From the NCBI GenBank assembly GCA_035297265.1, contig DATGZH010000006.1:1-38004 (forward strand): a DNA stretch of 38,004 nucleotides, read 5' to 3'. The stretch is from DATGZH01 sp035297265. Its GTDB lineage: Bacteria > Actinomycetota > Acidimicrobiia > Acidimicrobiales > RAAP-2. Below, one piece after another: positions 7,719 to 16,213 of this stretch (position 1 is its first letter; the number at the start of each line of letters is the position of its first letter). The notes below the pieces were generated by a model. It saw only the letters and a program-made list of their open reading frames with translations, ran no database searches and had not been told where the DNA came from. A program made the position numbers and the translations under genes.

Positions 7719-7945
7719 TGCAGCCGCAGCGCCAAGGTGAGCGACGAGAATGCGAAGACGAGGGCCACGGTGACGGTGATCCGGTCGAGATTCCGCTCCA
7801 CCACCGTCGAGCCCTGCGCGGCGGCCCCGACGCTCCCGCCGAACATGTCCGAGAGCCCGCCGCCCTTGCCGCTGTGCATGAGGATGAGGAAGATCATGGC
7901 GAGCGCGCTCACCACGACCAGCACGACGTAGATCACCGTCAGCAT
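7715..7945 (-). CDS. secG: Protein translocase subunit SecG
   Basis: 76 residues from ATG 7945. The first hydrophobic segment covers residues ~3-23, followed by the family hallmark HSGKGGGLSDMFGGS and then a second membrane segment (TVTVALVFAFSSLTLAL). This is the two-TM topology of SecG, which assists SecYE in protein export. A longer frame reaches upstream, but residues before this Met show no SecG character and overlap the end of tpiA. The gene follows tpiA by about 30 bases, the standard actinobacterial order. Its stop overlaps the start of the solute-binding protein gene by 4 bases. Confidence 0.93.
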   Translation of the reverse strand: MLTVIYVVLVVVSALAMIFLILMHSGKGGGLSDMFGGSVGAAAQGSTVVERNLDRITVTVALVFAFSSLTLALRLQ

Positions 7946-7976
7946 CCCGCAATGTCCTCCACACGCATCCGTAACG

Positions 7977-8780
7977 TCAACCGGCAGAGGAACGGTAGCA
8001 GGCAGCGACCTCGCGGATGATGGCGAGGAACGTCCCGGCGTCCAGGCTGGCCCCACCCACGAGCAGGCCGTCCACGTCCGGCTCGGCCACCATCTCGGCG
8101 CTGTTCTCGGGGGTGACCGACCCTCCGTACTGGATCCGGACGGCCGCCGCCGCCTCCCCGGCCAGGTCGGACAGGACCGCCCGGATCTCGGCGCAGGCCT
8201 CCTCGGCGTCCTCGGCCGTGGCCGGGTTGCCGGTGCCGATGGCCCAGATCGGCTCGTAGGCGAGGACCAGACCGGCCACCTGGTCCGGCAGGAGGCCGTC
8301 GAGGGCCGCCCGGATCTGGTGGCCCAGGCGCTCGGTGGTCCGGCCAGCCGCCCGCTCCTCTTCGGTCTCCCCCACGCAGACGATCGGCACCATCCGGCAA
8401 CGGAGCACCCCCCGGAGGGTGGCGGCCACCTCGGCGTCGGTCATGTGGAAGAGCTGGCGCCGCTCGGAGTGGCCGACGAGGACGTAGCGCACGTCGAGCC
8501 GGGCCAGCATCGGCGGGCTCACCTCGCCCGTCTTGGCCCCCTGGTCGTCGGGGTTGCAGTGCTGGGCCCCGAGGGCCACCGGCACGTCCTCGCCGTCGAG
8601 GAGGAGCTGCACGGTGCGCAGGTCGGTGAAGGGCGGGTGCACCGACACGTCGAGCAGCTCGGTGTCGGCCGGTTGCAGCCGCAGCCCGAGGTCGCTCACC
8701 GTGTGGAGCGCCTCGATGTGGTCGTGGTGCATCTTCCAGTTGCCCGAGACGAGCGGTCGCCGTCCCTCTTGTGCCCCCAC
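7977..8780 (-). CDS. tpiA: Triosephosphate isomerase
   Basis: 267 residues from GTG 8780, close to the usual ~255-265. It interconverts dihydroxyacetone phosphate and glyceraldehyde 3-phosphate in glycolysis, as a cytoplasmic dimer. Catalytic residues are visible: Lys16 in SGNWKM, His104 in LVGHSERR and Glu176 in the signature AYEPIWAIGTG. The phosphate-binding GGS (QYGGSVTPEN) and LVGGASLD loops lie near the C-terminus. The GTG was chosen because a GAGGGGGGAA ribosome site precedes it and the protein then begins just before the first beta strand. The longer in-frame extension would run into pgk. It lies 22 bases after pgk in the gap-pgk-tpiA cluster. Confidence 0.95.
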   Translation of the reverse strand: MGAQEGRRPLVSGNWKMHHDHIEALHTVSDLGLRLQPADTELLDVSVHPPFTDLRTVQLLLDGEDVPVALGAQHCNPDDQGAKTGEVSPPMLARLDVRYVLVGHSERRQLFHMTDAEVAATLRGVLRCRMVPIVCVGETEEERAAGRTTERLGHQIRAALDGLLPDQVAGLVLAYEPIWAIGTGNPATAEDAEEACAEIRAVLSDLAGEAAAAVRIQYGGSVTPENSAEMVAEPDVDGLLVGGASLDAGTFLAIIREVAACYRSSAG

Positions 8781-8802
8781 CCGTTCCCCCCTCGGTCCGC
8801 GT

Positions 8803-10005
8803 CTAGTCGGCGTCGTGGCCCGGGGCGTTCCGAGCGGATCGGAGCGCAGCCAGGCCAGGCAGGTCGCCGTGCTCGACCAGCTCCAGTGAGGCACCGCCAC
8901 CGGTCGAGACGAAGTCGACCTGGCCGGCCAGCCCGAGGTGGTCGAGGGCGCTCACGCTGTCGCCGCCGCCGACCACGGTGTAGGCCGGCGACGTGGCCAC
9001 CGCCTCGGCCACCCGCTTGGTGCCGGCGCCGAAGCGCTCGTCCTCGAACACTCCGACGGGGCCGTTCCAGAGCACCGTGCCCGCCGAGGCGATGGCCTCG
9101 GCGAAGGCCGCCGCGGTCTCGGGGCCGATGTCGAGACCCCGCCAGTCGTGCGGCAGGTCCCGGCCGAGGACCTTCGTCTCGCCGAGCGGACCCGACTCGT
9201 CCGGTCCCTCGGCCAGCCGGCCGCCGGGCTCGAGCGCCACGACGTCGACCGGCAGGAGGAGCTCGGCCCGGGACTCGTGCAGGAGGTGACGGCAGTCCTC
9301 GATCCGGCCGAGGTCGACCAGTGAGGACCCGACGTCGTGGCCCATGGCGGCCAGGATCGTGAACGCCATCCCGCCACCCACGGCGAGCACGTCCACCCGG
9401 GCGGCCAGCGCCTGGAGCACCCCCATCTTGTCGGCCACCTTGGCCCCGCCGACCACGGCCACGAACGGCCGCCGGGGCTCGTCGAGGAGGCCCCCGATCA
9501 CCTCGACCTCCTTGGCCAGCCGGCGTCCGGCGGCACTCGGGAGGCGTTCCGGCGGTCCGACCACCGAGGCGTCGCGGCGGTGGCACACGCCGAAAGCCTC
9601 GTTCACGTAGGCGTCGAAGCCGGCCACGAGCTCGTCAGCGAAGCTCTCGTCGCCCGCCTTCTCTCGGGGGTCGAAGCGCAGGTTCTCGAGGAGCTCCACG
9701 CCGGGGGCCAGCTCCGCCAGCCGGGCCCGCACCGGCGCCATGTCCCACTCCGGGTCGAAGCCGCCCTTCGGCCGCCCGAGGTGCGAGCACGCAGTGACCT
9801 CGGCGCCGGCGTTGACGAGCCAGCGCAACGTGGGGAGGGCGGTGTTGATGCGGAAGGCGTCGGCCACGACCCGGGTGCCGTCGGCGAGGTGCTCGAGCGG
9901 CACGTTGAAGTCCACCCGCACGAGCACCCGCCGGTGCAGGAGGTCGGGCAGGTCCTCCAGCAACGGGAGCCCCCGCAGCGCCGCCGGTCGCCGCCGCTCC
10001 GTCAT
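8803..10005 (-). CDS. pgk: Phosphoglycerate kinase
   Basis: 400 residues from ATG 10005, the usual length. It transfers the acyl phosphate of 1,3-bisphosphoglycerate to ADP in glycolysis. Visible motifs are RVLVRVDFNVP near residue 25 (substrate site), HLGRPKGGFDPEWDMAPV, PFVAVVGGAKVADKMGVL (nucleotide domain), LWNGPVGVFE and the C-terminal VVGGGDSVSAL phosphate loop. The ATG has a GGGGGG ribosome site (GGGGGGACGACCATG). An upstream in-frame start would overlap the end of gap, which stops 31 bases before this ATG. Co-transcribed with gap and tpiA. Confidence 0.95.
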   Translation of the reverse strand: MTERRRPAALRGLPLLEDLPDLLHRRVLVRVDFNVPLEHLADGTRVVADAFRINTALPTLRWLVNAGAEVTACSHLGRPKGGFDPEWDMAPVRARLAELAPGVELLENLRFDPREKAGDESFADELVAGFDAYVNEAFGVCHRRDASVVGPPERLPSAAGRRLAKEVEVIGGLLDEPRRPFVAVVGGAKVADKMGVLQALAARVDVLAVGGGMAFTILAAMGHDVGSSLVDLGRIEDCRHLLHESRAELLLPVDVVALEPGGRLAEGPDESGPLGETKVLGRDLPHDWRGLDIGPETAAAFAEAIASAGTVLWNGPVGVFEDERFGAGTKRVAEAVATSPAYTVVGGGDSVSALDHLGLAGQVDFVSTGGGASLELVEHGDLPGLAALRSARNAPGHDAD

Positions 10006-10036
10006 GGTCGTCCCCCCTCGTCCACGTCCTGCTCGG

Positions 10037-11056
10037 TCACCCCGCCTCACCCACGAAGCGGACGAGATCGACGAGCCGGTTGGCGTAGCCCCACTCGTTG
10101 TCGTACCAGCCGAAGACCTTGACCAGGCTGGTGGCGTCGTCGATCGGCTGGATCATGGTGAGCTCCGAGTCGAAGACGCACGACGCCGGGTTGCCCACGA
10201 TGTCCGAGGAGACGAGCGGCTCCGCCGAGTACTCGATGATGCCGGCGAGCGGCCCGGCCGCCGCCTCGGCGAAGGCCCTGTTCACCTCGTCGACGCTCGG
10301 CAGCCCGCTCACGACAGCCGTGAAGTCGGTGATGGAGCCGACCGGAATCGGCACCCGGAGGGAGTAGCCGTCGAGCCGCCCCTGCATCGAGGCCAGCACG
10401 AGCCCGGTGGCCCGGGCCGCGCCGGTCGAGGTCGGCACGATGTTGACCGCCGCCGCTCGGGCCCGCCGCAGGTCCTTGTGCTGGAGGTCGAGAAGGTTCT
10501 GGTCGTTCGTGTAGGCGTGGACCGTGGTCATGAGGCCGCTCGCCACGCCGAAGGCGTCGTCGACGACCTTCACCATCGGGACGAAGCAGTTGGTCGTGCA
10601 CGAGGCGTTGGAGATCACCACATGGAGGGCCGGGTCGAAGGTCTCCGAGTTCACGCCCATGACGAACGTGGCGTCGGCGTCCTTGGCCGGGGCGCTGATG
10701 ATCACCCGCTCGGCCCCGCCCTTCAGGTGGGCCGCCGCCTCCGAGCGGGCGGTGAAGAGGCCGGTCGACTCGAGCACCACCGGGCACCCGAGGTCGCCCC
10801 ACGGGAGGGCGGCCGGGTCCCGCTCGGCCAGCACCTGCATGTGGTGCCGGCCAGCGCTGATCACGTCGCCGTCGACCGAGACCGGCACGTCCAGATGGCC
10901 CTGCGTCGAGTCGTACTCGAGCAGGTGCCCGAGGGTCTCGGGCGAGGTGAGGTCGTTCACCGCCACCACCTCGATGTCGGCCCCCTGGGCCAGGGCCGCC
11001 CGCACGAAGCTGCGTCCGATCCGGCCGAAGCCGTTGATGCCTACCCGTACCGTCAT
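10037..11056 (-). CDS. gap: Glyceraldehyde-3-phosphate dehydrogenase (type I)
   Basis: 339 residues from ATG 11056. It oxidises glyceraldehyde 3-phosphate to 1,3-bisphosphoglycerate with NAD. Residues 5-15 hold the nucleotide-binding GINGFGRIGR. The catalytic Cys153 lies in SNASCTTNC, with partner His180 in TTVHAYTNDQ. The C-terminus carries WYDNEWGYANRLVDL. The upstream frame extends into yvcK, but the protein clearly begins at MTVRVGINGFG, as in other GAPDH. The yvcK stop lies 46 bases upstream, leaving no room for whiA, which normally sits here in Actinomycetota. NAD preference is inferred from the family. Confidence 0.96.
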   Translation of the reverse strand: MTVRVGINGFGRIGRSFVRAALAQGADIEVVAVNDLTSPETLGHLLEYDSTQGHLDVPVSVDGDVISAGRHHMQVLAERDPAALPWGDLGCPVVLESTGLFTARSEAAAHLKGGAERVIISAPAKDADATFVMGVNSETFDPALHVVISNASCTTNCFVPMVKVVDDAFGVASGLMTTVHAYTNDQNLLDLQHKDLRRARAAAVNIVPTSTGAARATGLVLASMQGRLDGYSLRVPIPVGSITDFTAVVSGLPSVDEVNRAFAEAAAGPLAGIIEYSAEPLVSSDIVGNPASCVFDSELTMIQPIDDATSLVKVFGWYDNEWGYANRLVDLVRFVGEAG

Positions 11057-11102
11057 CGCCTGTTCCTCACTCCCGCCTCCTCCAGGCCCCCGGACAACCT
11101 GC

Positions 11103-11987
11103 TCATGCCAGCAGGTCCGAGAGCACCGATGCCAGTTTCGCCGGCTCGTGGACGAGGCCGTTACGACCGGCCAGGTCGGTGTCGACGACCGGGCAGCCCA
11201 CCTGCCCGAGTTCCATCCCCGCACTCGTGTCGCACAGCACCACGTCCACCGGCACCCCGTGCTCGCTCAGCGCGGCCAGGTGGGCGGCCACGTCGTAGCC
11301 CTCGGTCTCGGGGACCTGGGGCCGCAGGTTGCACACGTAGACCCTCTGGGCCGAGGTGGCCAAGAGGGCCGCCGCCACCGCCCCCACCGCCGCGGCCGCC
11401 AGCACGCTCGTGTAGAGCGAGCCCGGTCCGATCACCACCTGGTCGGCCCGGGCGATGGCCTCGGTGGCCTGCGGGGGCGGCCCGGCGTCGGCCGGCACGA
11501 GCGAGATGTGCCGGAGGCGCGGCGTCCGGGACACGGCCACCTGGCCGGCCACCTCGCCGCCCTCGGCCTCGCCCTTCAGCACGACCGGCTCGGTGGTGGC
11601 CGGCAGCACCCGGCCGGCGGTGTGGAGCAGCTCCGCCGCCGCCTCGACCCCGGCCGTCGTGTCCCCGGTCGCCTCGACCAGGCCGGCCAGCACGAGGTTG
11701 CCGAGGGCGTGGCCGGCCAGCTCGCCCTCGTCGAAGCGGTGCTCGAAGGCCCGGGCGAGCACCGAGCCCGGCTCGGCCAGGGCGACGAGGCACTTGCGGA
11801 GGTCGCCCAGGGCCACGACGTCGAGGAGCTCACGCAGGCGACCCGACGACCCGCCGTCGTCGGCCACGGAGACGACGGCCGTGACGTCGTCGGCGTAGCG
11901 GCGGATGGCCTGCAGCGCCGCTGCGCAGCCGTGCCCACCGCCGACCGCCACCACCCTGGGTCGGCGGGCCCCCGCCGGGCAGGTCAA
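11103..11987 (-). CDS. yvcK: Gluconeogenesis factor YvcK / CofD-like protein
   Basis: 294 residues. It opens with the nucleotide-binding loop VVAVGGGHG (residues ~12-20), followed by VVSVADDGGSSGRLR and LGDLRKCLVAL, the diagnostic YvcK stretches. Later motifs are HALGNLVLAGL and IGPGSLYTSVL. YvcK proteins bind UDP-sugars and act in central carbon and cell-wall control, which is established for other bacteria and not shown here. The chosen start is TTG at 11987, overlapping the rapZ stop (TTGA), so translation is coupled. A later GTG would cut into the first beta strand. Order rapZ-yvcK is conserved in Gram-positives. At 294 residues it is somewhat shorter than typical (~310-340). Confidence 0.92.
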   Translation of the reverse strand: MTCPAGARRPRVVAVGGGHGCAAALQAIRRYADDVTAVVSVADDGGSSGRLRELLDVVALGDLRKCLVALAEPGSVLARAFEHRFDEGELAGHALGNLVLAGLVEATGDTTAGVEAAAELLHTAGRVLPATTEPVVLKGEAEGGEVAGQVAVSRTPRLRHISLVPADAGPPPQATEAIARADQVVIGPGSLYTSVLAAAAVGAVAAALLATSAQRVYVCNLRPQVPETEGYDVAAHLAALSEHGVPVDVVLCDTSAGMELGQVGCPVVDTDLAGRNGLVHEPAKLASVLSDLLA

Positions 11988-12838
11988 CGGTCCACGTCCC
12001 GGTGGAAGACCGTCGTGGCCACGGCGTGTCCGCGCAGCCGCTCGGCCAGCTCCTCGGCCAGCACCACCGAGCGGTGGCGCCCGCCGGTGCAGCCCATGGC
12101 CACGCTCAGGTAGGACTTCCCTTCCCGGGTGTAGGCCGGGACGAGGCTGGTCAACAGCTCGTCCACCCGCGTCAGGAACTCGAGCGTCTCGGGCTGTTCC
12201 AGCACGTAGCGGCGGACGGCCTCGTCGAGGCCGCTCAAGGGGCGCAGCTCGTCCAACCAGAAGGGGTTCGGCAGGAAGCGGCAGTCGAAGACGAGGTCGA
12301 CGTCGAGGGGGAGCCCGTGCTTGTAGCCGAAGGACACGACCGACGTCTGCAGGTGCGTCCGCCCGTCCCCGTTGCCGAAGAGCTCGATCACCCGCGAACG
12401 CAGCTGGTTCGAGTTGAGCTCCCCGGTGTCCACGATGACGTCGGCCGCCTCACGGAGCACGGCCAGCAGCCGGCGTTCGTCGGCGATCGATGCCTCGACG
12501 CCGCGGGCGGCCAGGGGGTGGCGCCGTCGGGTGCCCTCGAAGCGCCGCACGAGCACGTCATCGGGAGCGTCGAGGAAGAGGATGCGCACGTCGTGGCCGG
12601 CGTCGCGGAGCGAGCTCATGATCTCGGGCACGTCCTCCACGTGCTCGCCGCCGCCGCGGCCGATCACGAGGGCCACCCGCTCGTTCTCCCCGCCCGGGCG
12701 ACCCGCCAGCTCGGCCACCTTCGTGATGAGGGCCGGGGGCAGGTTGTCGATGACGAACCACCCGACGTCCTCGAGGGCCGCGGCGGCCGTCGAGCGGCCT
12801 GCGCCGGACAGACCGGTGACCATGAGGAACTCGCTCAT
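11984..12838 (-). CDS. rapZ: RNase adapter / nucleotide-binding protein RapZ (YvcJ)
   Basis: 284 residues from ATG 12838. The Walker A loop at residues 9-16 reads GLSGAGRS, with Arg instead of the canonical Lys. I recall the same Arg in streptomycete homologues, so it is probably not a defect. It is followed by GWFVIDNLPP, a family marker. The C-terminal half contains SFGYKHGLPLDVDLVFDCRFLPNP in two adjoining blocks and the end motif GCTGGRHRSVVLAEEL. In E. coli RapZ directs RNase E to a small RNA and binds UDP-GlcNAc; the role in actinobacteria is less defined. The start overlaps the uvrC stop (ATGA) and its stop overlaps yvcK, so uvrC-rapZ-yvcK form a tightly coupled unit. Confidence 0.93.
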   Translation of the reverse strand: MSEFLMVTGLSGAGRSTAAAALEDVGWFVIDNLPPALITKVAELAGRPGGENERVALVIGRGGGEHVEDVPEIMSSLRDAGHDVRILFLDAPDDVLVRRFEGTRRRHPLAARGVEASIADERRLLAVLREAADVIVDTGELNSNQLRSRVIELFGNGDGRTHLQTSVVSFGYKHGLPLDVDLVFDCRFLPNPFWLDELRPLSGLDEAVRRYVLEQPETLEFLTRVDELLTSLVPAYTREGKSYLSVAMGCTGGRHRSVVLAEELAERLRGHAVATTVFHRDVDR

Positions 12839-14841
12839 CTTTCTCCAGTCTCCCCCACCGGGACCGGGTCGTCCGAGAGTCGTTGGGCCCTTTCCGCGCT
12901 CCCCGTCGGCCCCGCCCGGGCGACCGATGGCGCCGGGCCCGGGCCGTGGAGCTTGCGGTAGAGGGCCTCGGCCACCTGGGCGGGGAGCCAGCTCAGGGCG
13001 AGGAGGTCCTCCAGGGGGGCAGTCCGCAGGGCCCGCATGCCGCCCACCTCCTTCAGCAGCCGGGTCCGGCGGGTGGGCCCGAGGCCGGGGACGCCGTCGA
13101 GGTCGCTCGAGGTCATGCGGGACCCGCGGCGCTGGCGGTGGAACCCGATGGCGAAACGGTGGGCCTCGTCGCGGACCCGCTGGAGGAGGTAGAGCGCTTC
13201 TGAGCCCCGGGGTATGCGCACCGGCTCGGCCCGGCCGGGGCGGTAGACCTCCTCGAACTGCTTGGCCAGGGCGGCCACCTCGATCTCGTCGGCCAGGCCC
13301 AGCCGCTCGAGCACCCGCTCGCCCACCGCCAGCTGACCGCGGCCACCGTCGAGGAGGAGGAGCTGGGGCGGGTAGGCGAAGCGGCGCGGCCGGCGCCGCC
13401 GGCCGAGGTCGTCGAGGCTGTCCTCGTCGGTCGCCTCGTCGCGGACCTCGGCCTTGGCCCGCTCGTCGAGGAGGGCCCGGAGCCGGCGGGTCAGCACCTC
13501 CTCCATCGCTGCGTAGTCGTCGTTGACGGCGACCGACTTCACCTTGAACTTGCGGTAGTCCGACTTCTTCGCCAGCGCATCCTCGAACACCACCATCGAG
13601 CCCACGTAGTCCGTGCCCTGCAGGTGGCTCATGTCGAAGCACTCGATACGCAGGGGGGCCCGCTCGAGTTCGAGCGCCGCCTGCAGCTCGGTCATGGCCT
13701 TGCTGCGGCTGTTGTGGTCACCCGCCCGCCGCATGCGCTGGCGAGCCAGGTCCTCGGCCGCATTGCGGGTGACCGTCTCCTGGAGGGACCGCTTCGACCC
13801 CCGGCGGGGCACTGCCACCTCGACCGGGCCGCCCCGCAGGCCTGAGAGCCAGGTGGCGATGAGCTCGCGCTCCTCGGGCTCCTCGGGCACGAGGACCCGC
13901 CGTGGCACCTCGAGACCGCCCGCCCCGTAGAGCTGCTCGAGCACCCGGGCCGCGAACTGCGGTCCGTTCAGGTCCTCGACCTTGTCGGCCACGTAGCCCT
14001 TGCGCCCGACGACCCGGCCTCGCCGGACGAAGAACACCTGGACCGCGGCCTCGAGCTCGTCCTCGGCGATCCCCAGGACGTCGAGGTCCTCGGGCCGCTC
14101 GGTCACCATCTGCTGGGCCTCGGCGGCCTTGCGGACGGCCCCGATGCGGTCCCGGAGGCGGGCAGCCCGCTCGAACTCGAGGTCCTCGGCCGCCTGGTGC
14201 ATCTCACGCTCCAGCGCGGCCAGGATCGGCGCCGTCTCGCCGGAGAGGAAGCGCATCAGGTCCTCGACGAGGCCCTGGTAGCGCTCGTGGTCGACCGCCC
14301 CGATGCAGGGGCCCGAGCACCGCTCGATGTCGTAGAGGAGACAGGGCCGGCCGAGCCGCTCGTGGCGCTTGAACTTGTTGTCCGAGCAGGTACGGACGGG
14401 GAAGCTCCGGAGGAGAAGGTCGAGGGTCTCGCGGATGGCCCCGACGTGGCCGTAGGGGCCGAAGTAGCGGACGCCCTTGCGCTTGCGGCCCCGGACCACG
14501 GCCGGGCGGGGCCACTCCTCTGCGACCGTCACCGCCAGCCACGGGTAGCTCTTGTCGTCCTTCAGGCGGACGTTGAAACGAGGCTGGTGTTCCTGGATCA
14601 GGGCGTACTCGAGCATGAGCGCCTCGACCTCGGTGCGCACCACCACCCACTCGACGTGGTCGGCCTGGGCCACCATCTGGGCGGTTCGCGGCGGGAGGAC
14701 CGCCGGGTCCTGCCAGTAGGACGGCAGCCGGTGCCGGAGGGACTTGGCCTTGCCCACGTAGAGGACCCGGCCGTCGGCGTCGAGGAACTGGTAGGACCCG
14801 GGCGCGTCGGGAATCGATCCCGTAGCCGGTCGGGTCTGCAT
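12835..14841 (-). CDS. uvrC: Excinuclease ABC subunit C
   Basis: 668 residues from ATG 14841. UvrC makes both incisions around DNA lesions after UvrAB loading. Domains in order: GIY-YIG nuclease at the N-terminus (GSYQFLDADGRVLYVGKAKS), a Cys-containing region (CLLYDIERCSGPCIGAV), a UVR motif that contacts UvrB (EMHQAAEDLEFERAARLRD), the RNase H-like 5' nuclease domain (RIECFDMSHLQGTDYVGSMV; LLLLDGGRGQL) and a C-terminal helix-hairpin-helix pair (LDGVPGLGPTRRTRLL). The upstream in-frame extension has no UvrC character and runs into the nadA leader. It is the first gene of the operon running to 5901. No SOS box was seen upstream, unlike uvrA. Confidence 0.96.
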   Translation of the reverse strand: MQTRPATGSIPDAPGSYQFLDADGRVLYVGKAKSLRHRLPSYWQDPAVLPPRTAQMVAQADHVEWVVVRTEVEALMLEYALIQEHQPRFNVRLKDDKSYPWLAVTVAEEWPRPAVVRGRKRKGVRYFGPYGHVGAIRETLDLLLRSFPVRTCSDNKFKRHERLGRPCLLYDIERCSGPCIGAVDHERYQGLVEDLMRFLSGETAPILAALEREMHQAAEDLEFERAARLRDRIGAVRKAAEAQQMVTERPEDLDVLGIAEDELEAAVQVFFVRRGRVVGRKGYVADKVEDLNGPQFAARVLEQLYGAGGLEVPRRVLVPEEPEERELIATWLSGLRGGPVEVAVPRRGSKRSLQETVTRNAAEDLARQRMRRAGDHNSRSKAMTELQAALELERAPLRIECFDMSHLQGTDYVGSMVVFEDALAKKSDYRKFKVKSVAVNDDYAAMEEVLTRRLRALLDERAKAEVRDEATDEDSLDDLGRRRRPRRFAYPPQLLLLDGGRGQLAVGERVLERLGLADEIEVAALAKQFEEVYRPGRAEPVRIPRGSEALYLLQRVRDEAHRFAIGFHRQRRGSRMTSSDLDGVPGLGPTRRTRLLKEVGGMRALRTAPLEDLLALSWLPAQVAEALYRKLHGPGPAPSVARAGPTGSAERAQRLSDDPVPVGETGER

Positions 14842-14945
14842 CACCACCAGTCTTACGTCTCGGCGGCCAGATCGTGCCGATGCGTCGCGGCCAGCCCAGC
14901 GCCCCGACCAGGCCGAACATCGGCGCGTCGGGCGGCCCGGGCGCG

Positions 14946-14977
14946 TAGACTGGCGCTGCCGGGCCTGGCTTCCCGGC
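14946..14977 (+). promoter_or_regulatory. Candidate nadA leader: -10-like hexamer and hairpin
   Basis: TAGACT (14946-14951) fits TAnnnT. It is followed at 14958-14977 by GCCGGG/CCCGGC inverted repeats around an 8-base loop. If TAGACT is a -10, the transcript would begin at about the first base of the hairpin, with ~110 bases of leader before nadA. No good -35 was found, and no known NAD riboswitch or NrtR operator is recognised. Confidence 0.25.
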
Positions 14978-15068
14978 GACATACGCACCGAGGCCGACAT
15001 ACCCGCGGATGGGCGACCAGGCTGTCCCCGCCGGCCAATCGGTGCGCTCCCCACAGGGGGTAGACAAC

Positions 15069-16184
15069 ATGATCCGGCTCCAAGGTGCCCTCCCCGACCG
15101 CTACACCAGCGCGTCGCCCGAGGAGCTCGCCGATTGGATCGGCGCGGCCAAGCAAGCGCTCGGCGAACGGCTCCTCGTGCTCGGCCACCACTACCAACGG
15201 GACGAGGTGATGCGCTGGGCCGACGCCCGGGGCGACTCCTTCGGCCTGTCCCGCATCGCCGCCGACCGCCACGACGCCGAGTTCGTGGTGTTCTGCGGCG
15301 TCCACTTCATGGCCGAGTCGGCCGACATCTTGACCGGGGACCACCAACAGGTCCTGCTCCCCGACCTGAACGCCGGGTGCTCGATGGCCGACATGGCCGA
15401 CCTCGACTCGGTCGAGGAGGCCTGGGAGGCCCTCGCCGATGTGACCGACGTCGAGCGCATCGTGCCGGTCACCTACATGAACTCGGCCGCCGCCCTGAAG
15501 GCCTTCGTCGGGCGCCACGGCGGTGCCGTCTGCACGTCCTCCAACGCCCGGGCCGTGCTGACCTGGGCCCTCGGGGCCCCGGGCGGCGACGGCGGCCGGG
15601 GTGACAAGGTCCTCTTCTTCCCCGACCAGCACCTCGGACGCAACACTGGCTACCAGCTCGGCTACGCGGCCGAGGAGATGGCCCTCTGGAACCCCCGTTT
15701 CGACCTCGGCGGCCTGGAGGAGGCCGACGTGAAGGCGGCTCGGCTGCTCCTCTGGAAGGGGCACTGCTCGGTGCACCAGCGGTTCCGGCCCGAGCACGTG
15801 ACGGCCTTCCGGGAGGAGCACCCCGGCGGCATCGTGATCGTCCACCCCGAGTGCGCCCACGAGGTGGTCGAGGTGGCCGACGAGGTGGGGTCGACCGACT
15901 ACATCATCAGGGCCGTGGGCGCGGCCCCGGCCGGTGCGGTGCTCGGCATCGGCACCGAGATCCACCTCGTGAAGCGCCTGGCCGACGAGACGCCGGACAA
16001 GACCGTCGTCTGCCTGGACCCGCTCGTCTGCCCCTGCTCGACGATGTTCCGCATCGACGCACCCCACCTGGCCTGGGTCCTCGAGGGCCTGGTCGAGGGC
16101 GACGTGCGGAACCGCATCACCGTCGATCCGGAGACGGCGGCCTGGGCGCGCCTCGCGCTGGAGCGCATGCTCGAGATCGTCTGA
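15069..16184 (+). CDS. nadA: Quinolinate synthase A
   Basis: 371 residues from ATG 15069, preceded by AGGGGG at about 9 bases; a start 20 codons upstream has no such site. NadA condenses iminoaspartate with dihydroxyacetone phosphate to quinolinate in NAD synthesis and carries a 4Fe-4S cluster on three Cys. Visible features are GHHYQRDEV (residues ~39-47), FVVFCGVHFMAESADIL, Cys104 in NAGCSMAD, Cys233 in KGHCSVHQRF, HPEC at ~262 and the Cys-rich VCPCSTMFRI (321/323). Cys104, Cys233 and Cys321/323 are my best assignment of the ligands. No nadB or nadC is adjacent; the gene stands alone, divergent from uvrC. A terminator-like hairpin follows directly. Confidence 0.95.
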   Translation: MIRLQGALPDRYTSASPEELADWIGAAKQALGERLLVLGHHYQRDEVMRWADARGDSFGLSRIAADRHDAEFVVFCGVHFMAESADILTGDHQQVLLPDLNAGCSMADMADLDSVEEAWEALADVTDVERIVPVTYMNSAAALKAFVGRHGGAVCTSSNARAVLTWALGAPGGDGGRGDKVLFFPDQHLGRNTGYQLGYAAEEMALWNPRFDLGGLEEADVKAARLLLWKGHCSVHQRFRPEHVTAFREEHPGGIVIVHPECAHEVVEVADEVGSTDYIIRAVGAAPAGAVLGIGTEIHLVKRLADETPDKTVVCLDPLVCPCSTMFRIDAPHLAWVLEGLVEGDVRNRITVDPETAAWARLALERMLEIV

Positions 16185-16197
16185 CCCCGACTCGGTT

Positions 16198-16212
16198 CGG
16201 GCCAGCGGCCCG
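16198..16212. terminator. Bidirectional terminator-like hairpin between nadA and the convergent gene
   Basis: CGGGCC (16198-16203) and GGCCCG (16207-16212) are exact inverted copies around AGC. They lie between the nadA stop (16184) and the stop of the convergent gene (16214). There is no T-tract, as is common in high-GC actinobacteria. Confidence 0.5.
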
Positions 16213-16213
16213 C

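Noticed and set aside
14914..14927. CGAACATCGGCGCG upstream of uvrC as a possible SOS box
   Set aside because: Only the left half (CGAAC) fits; the right arm lacks GTTCG.
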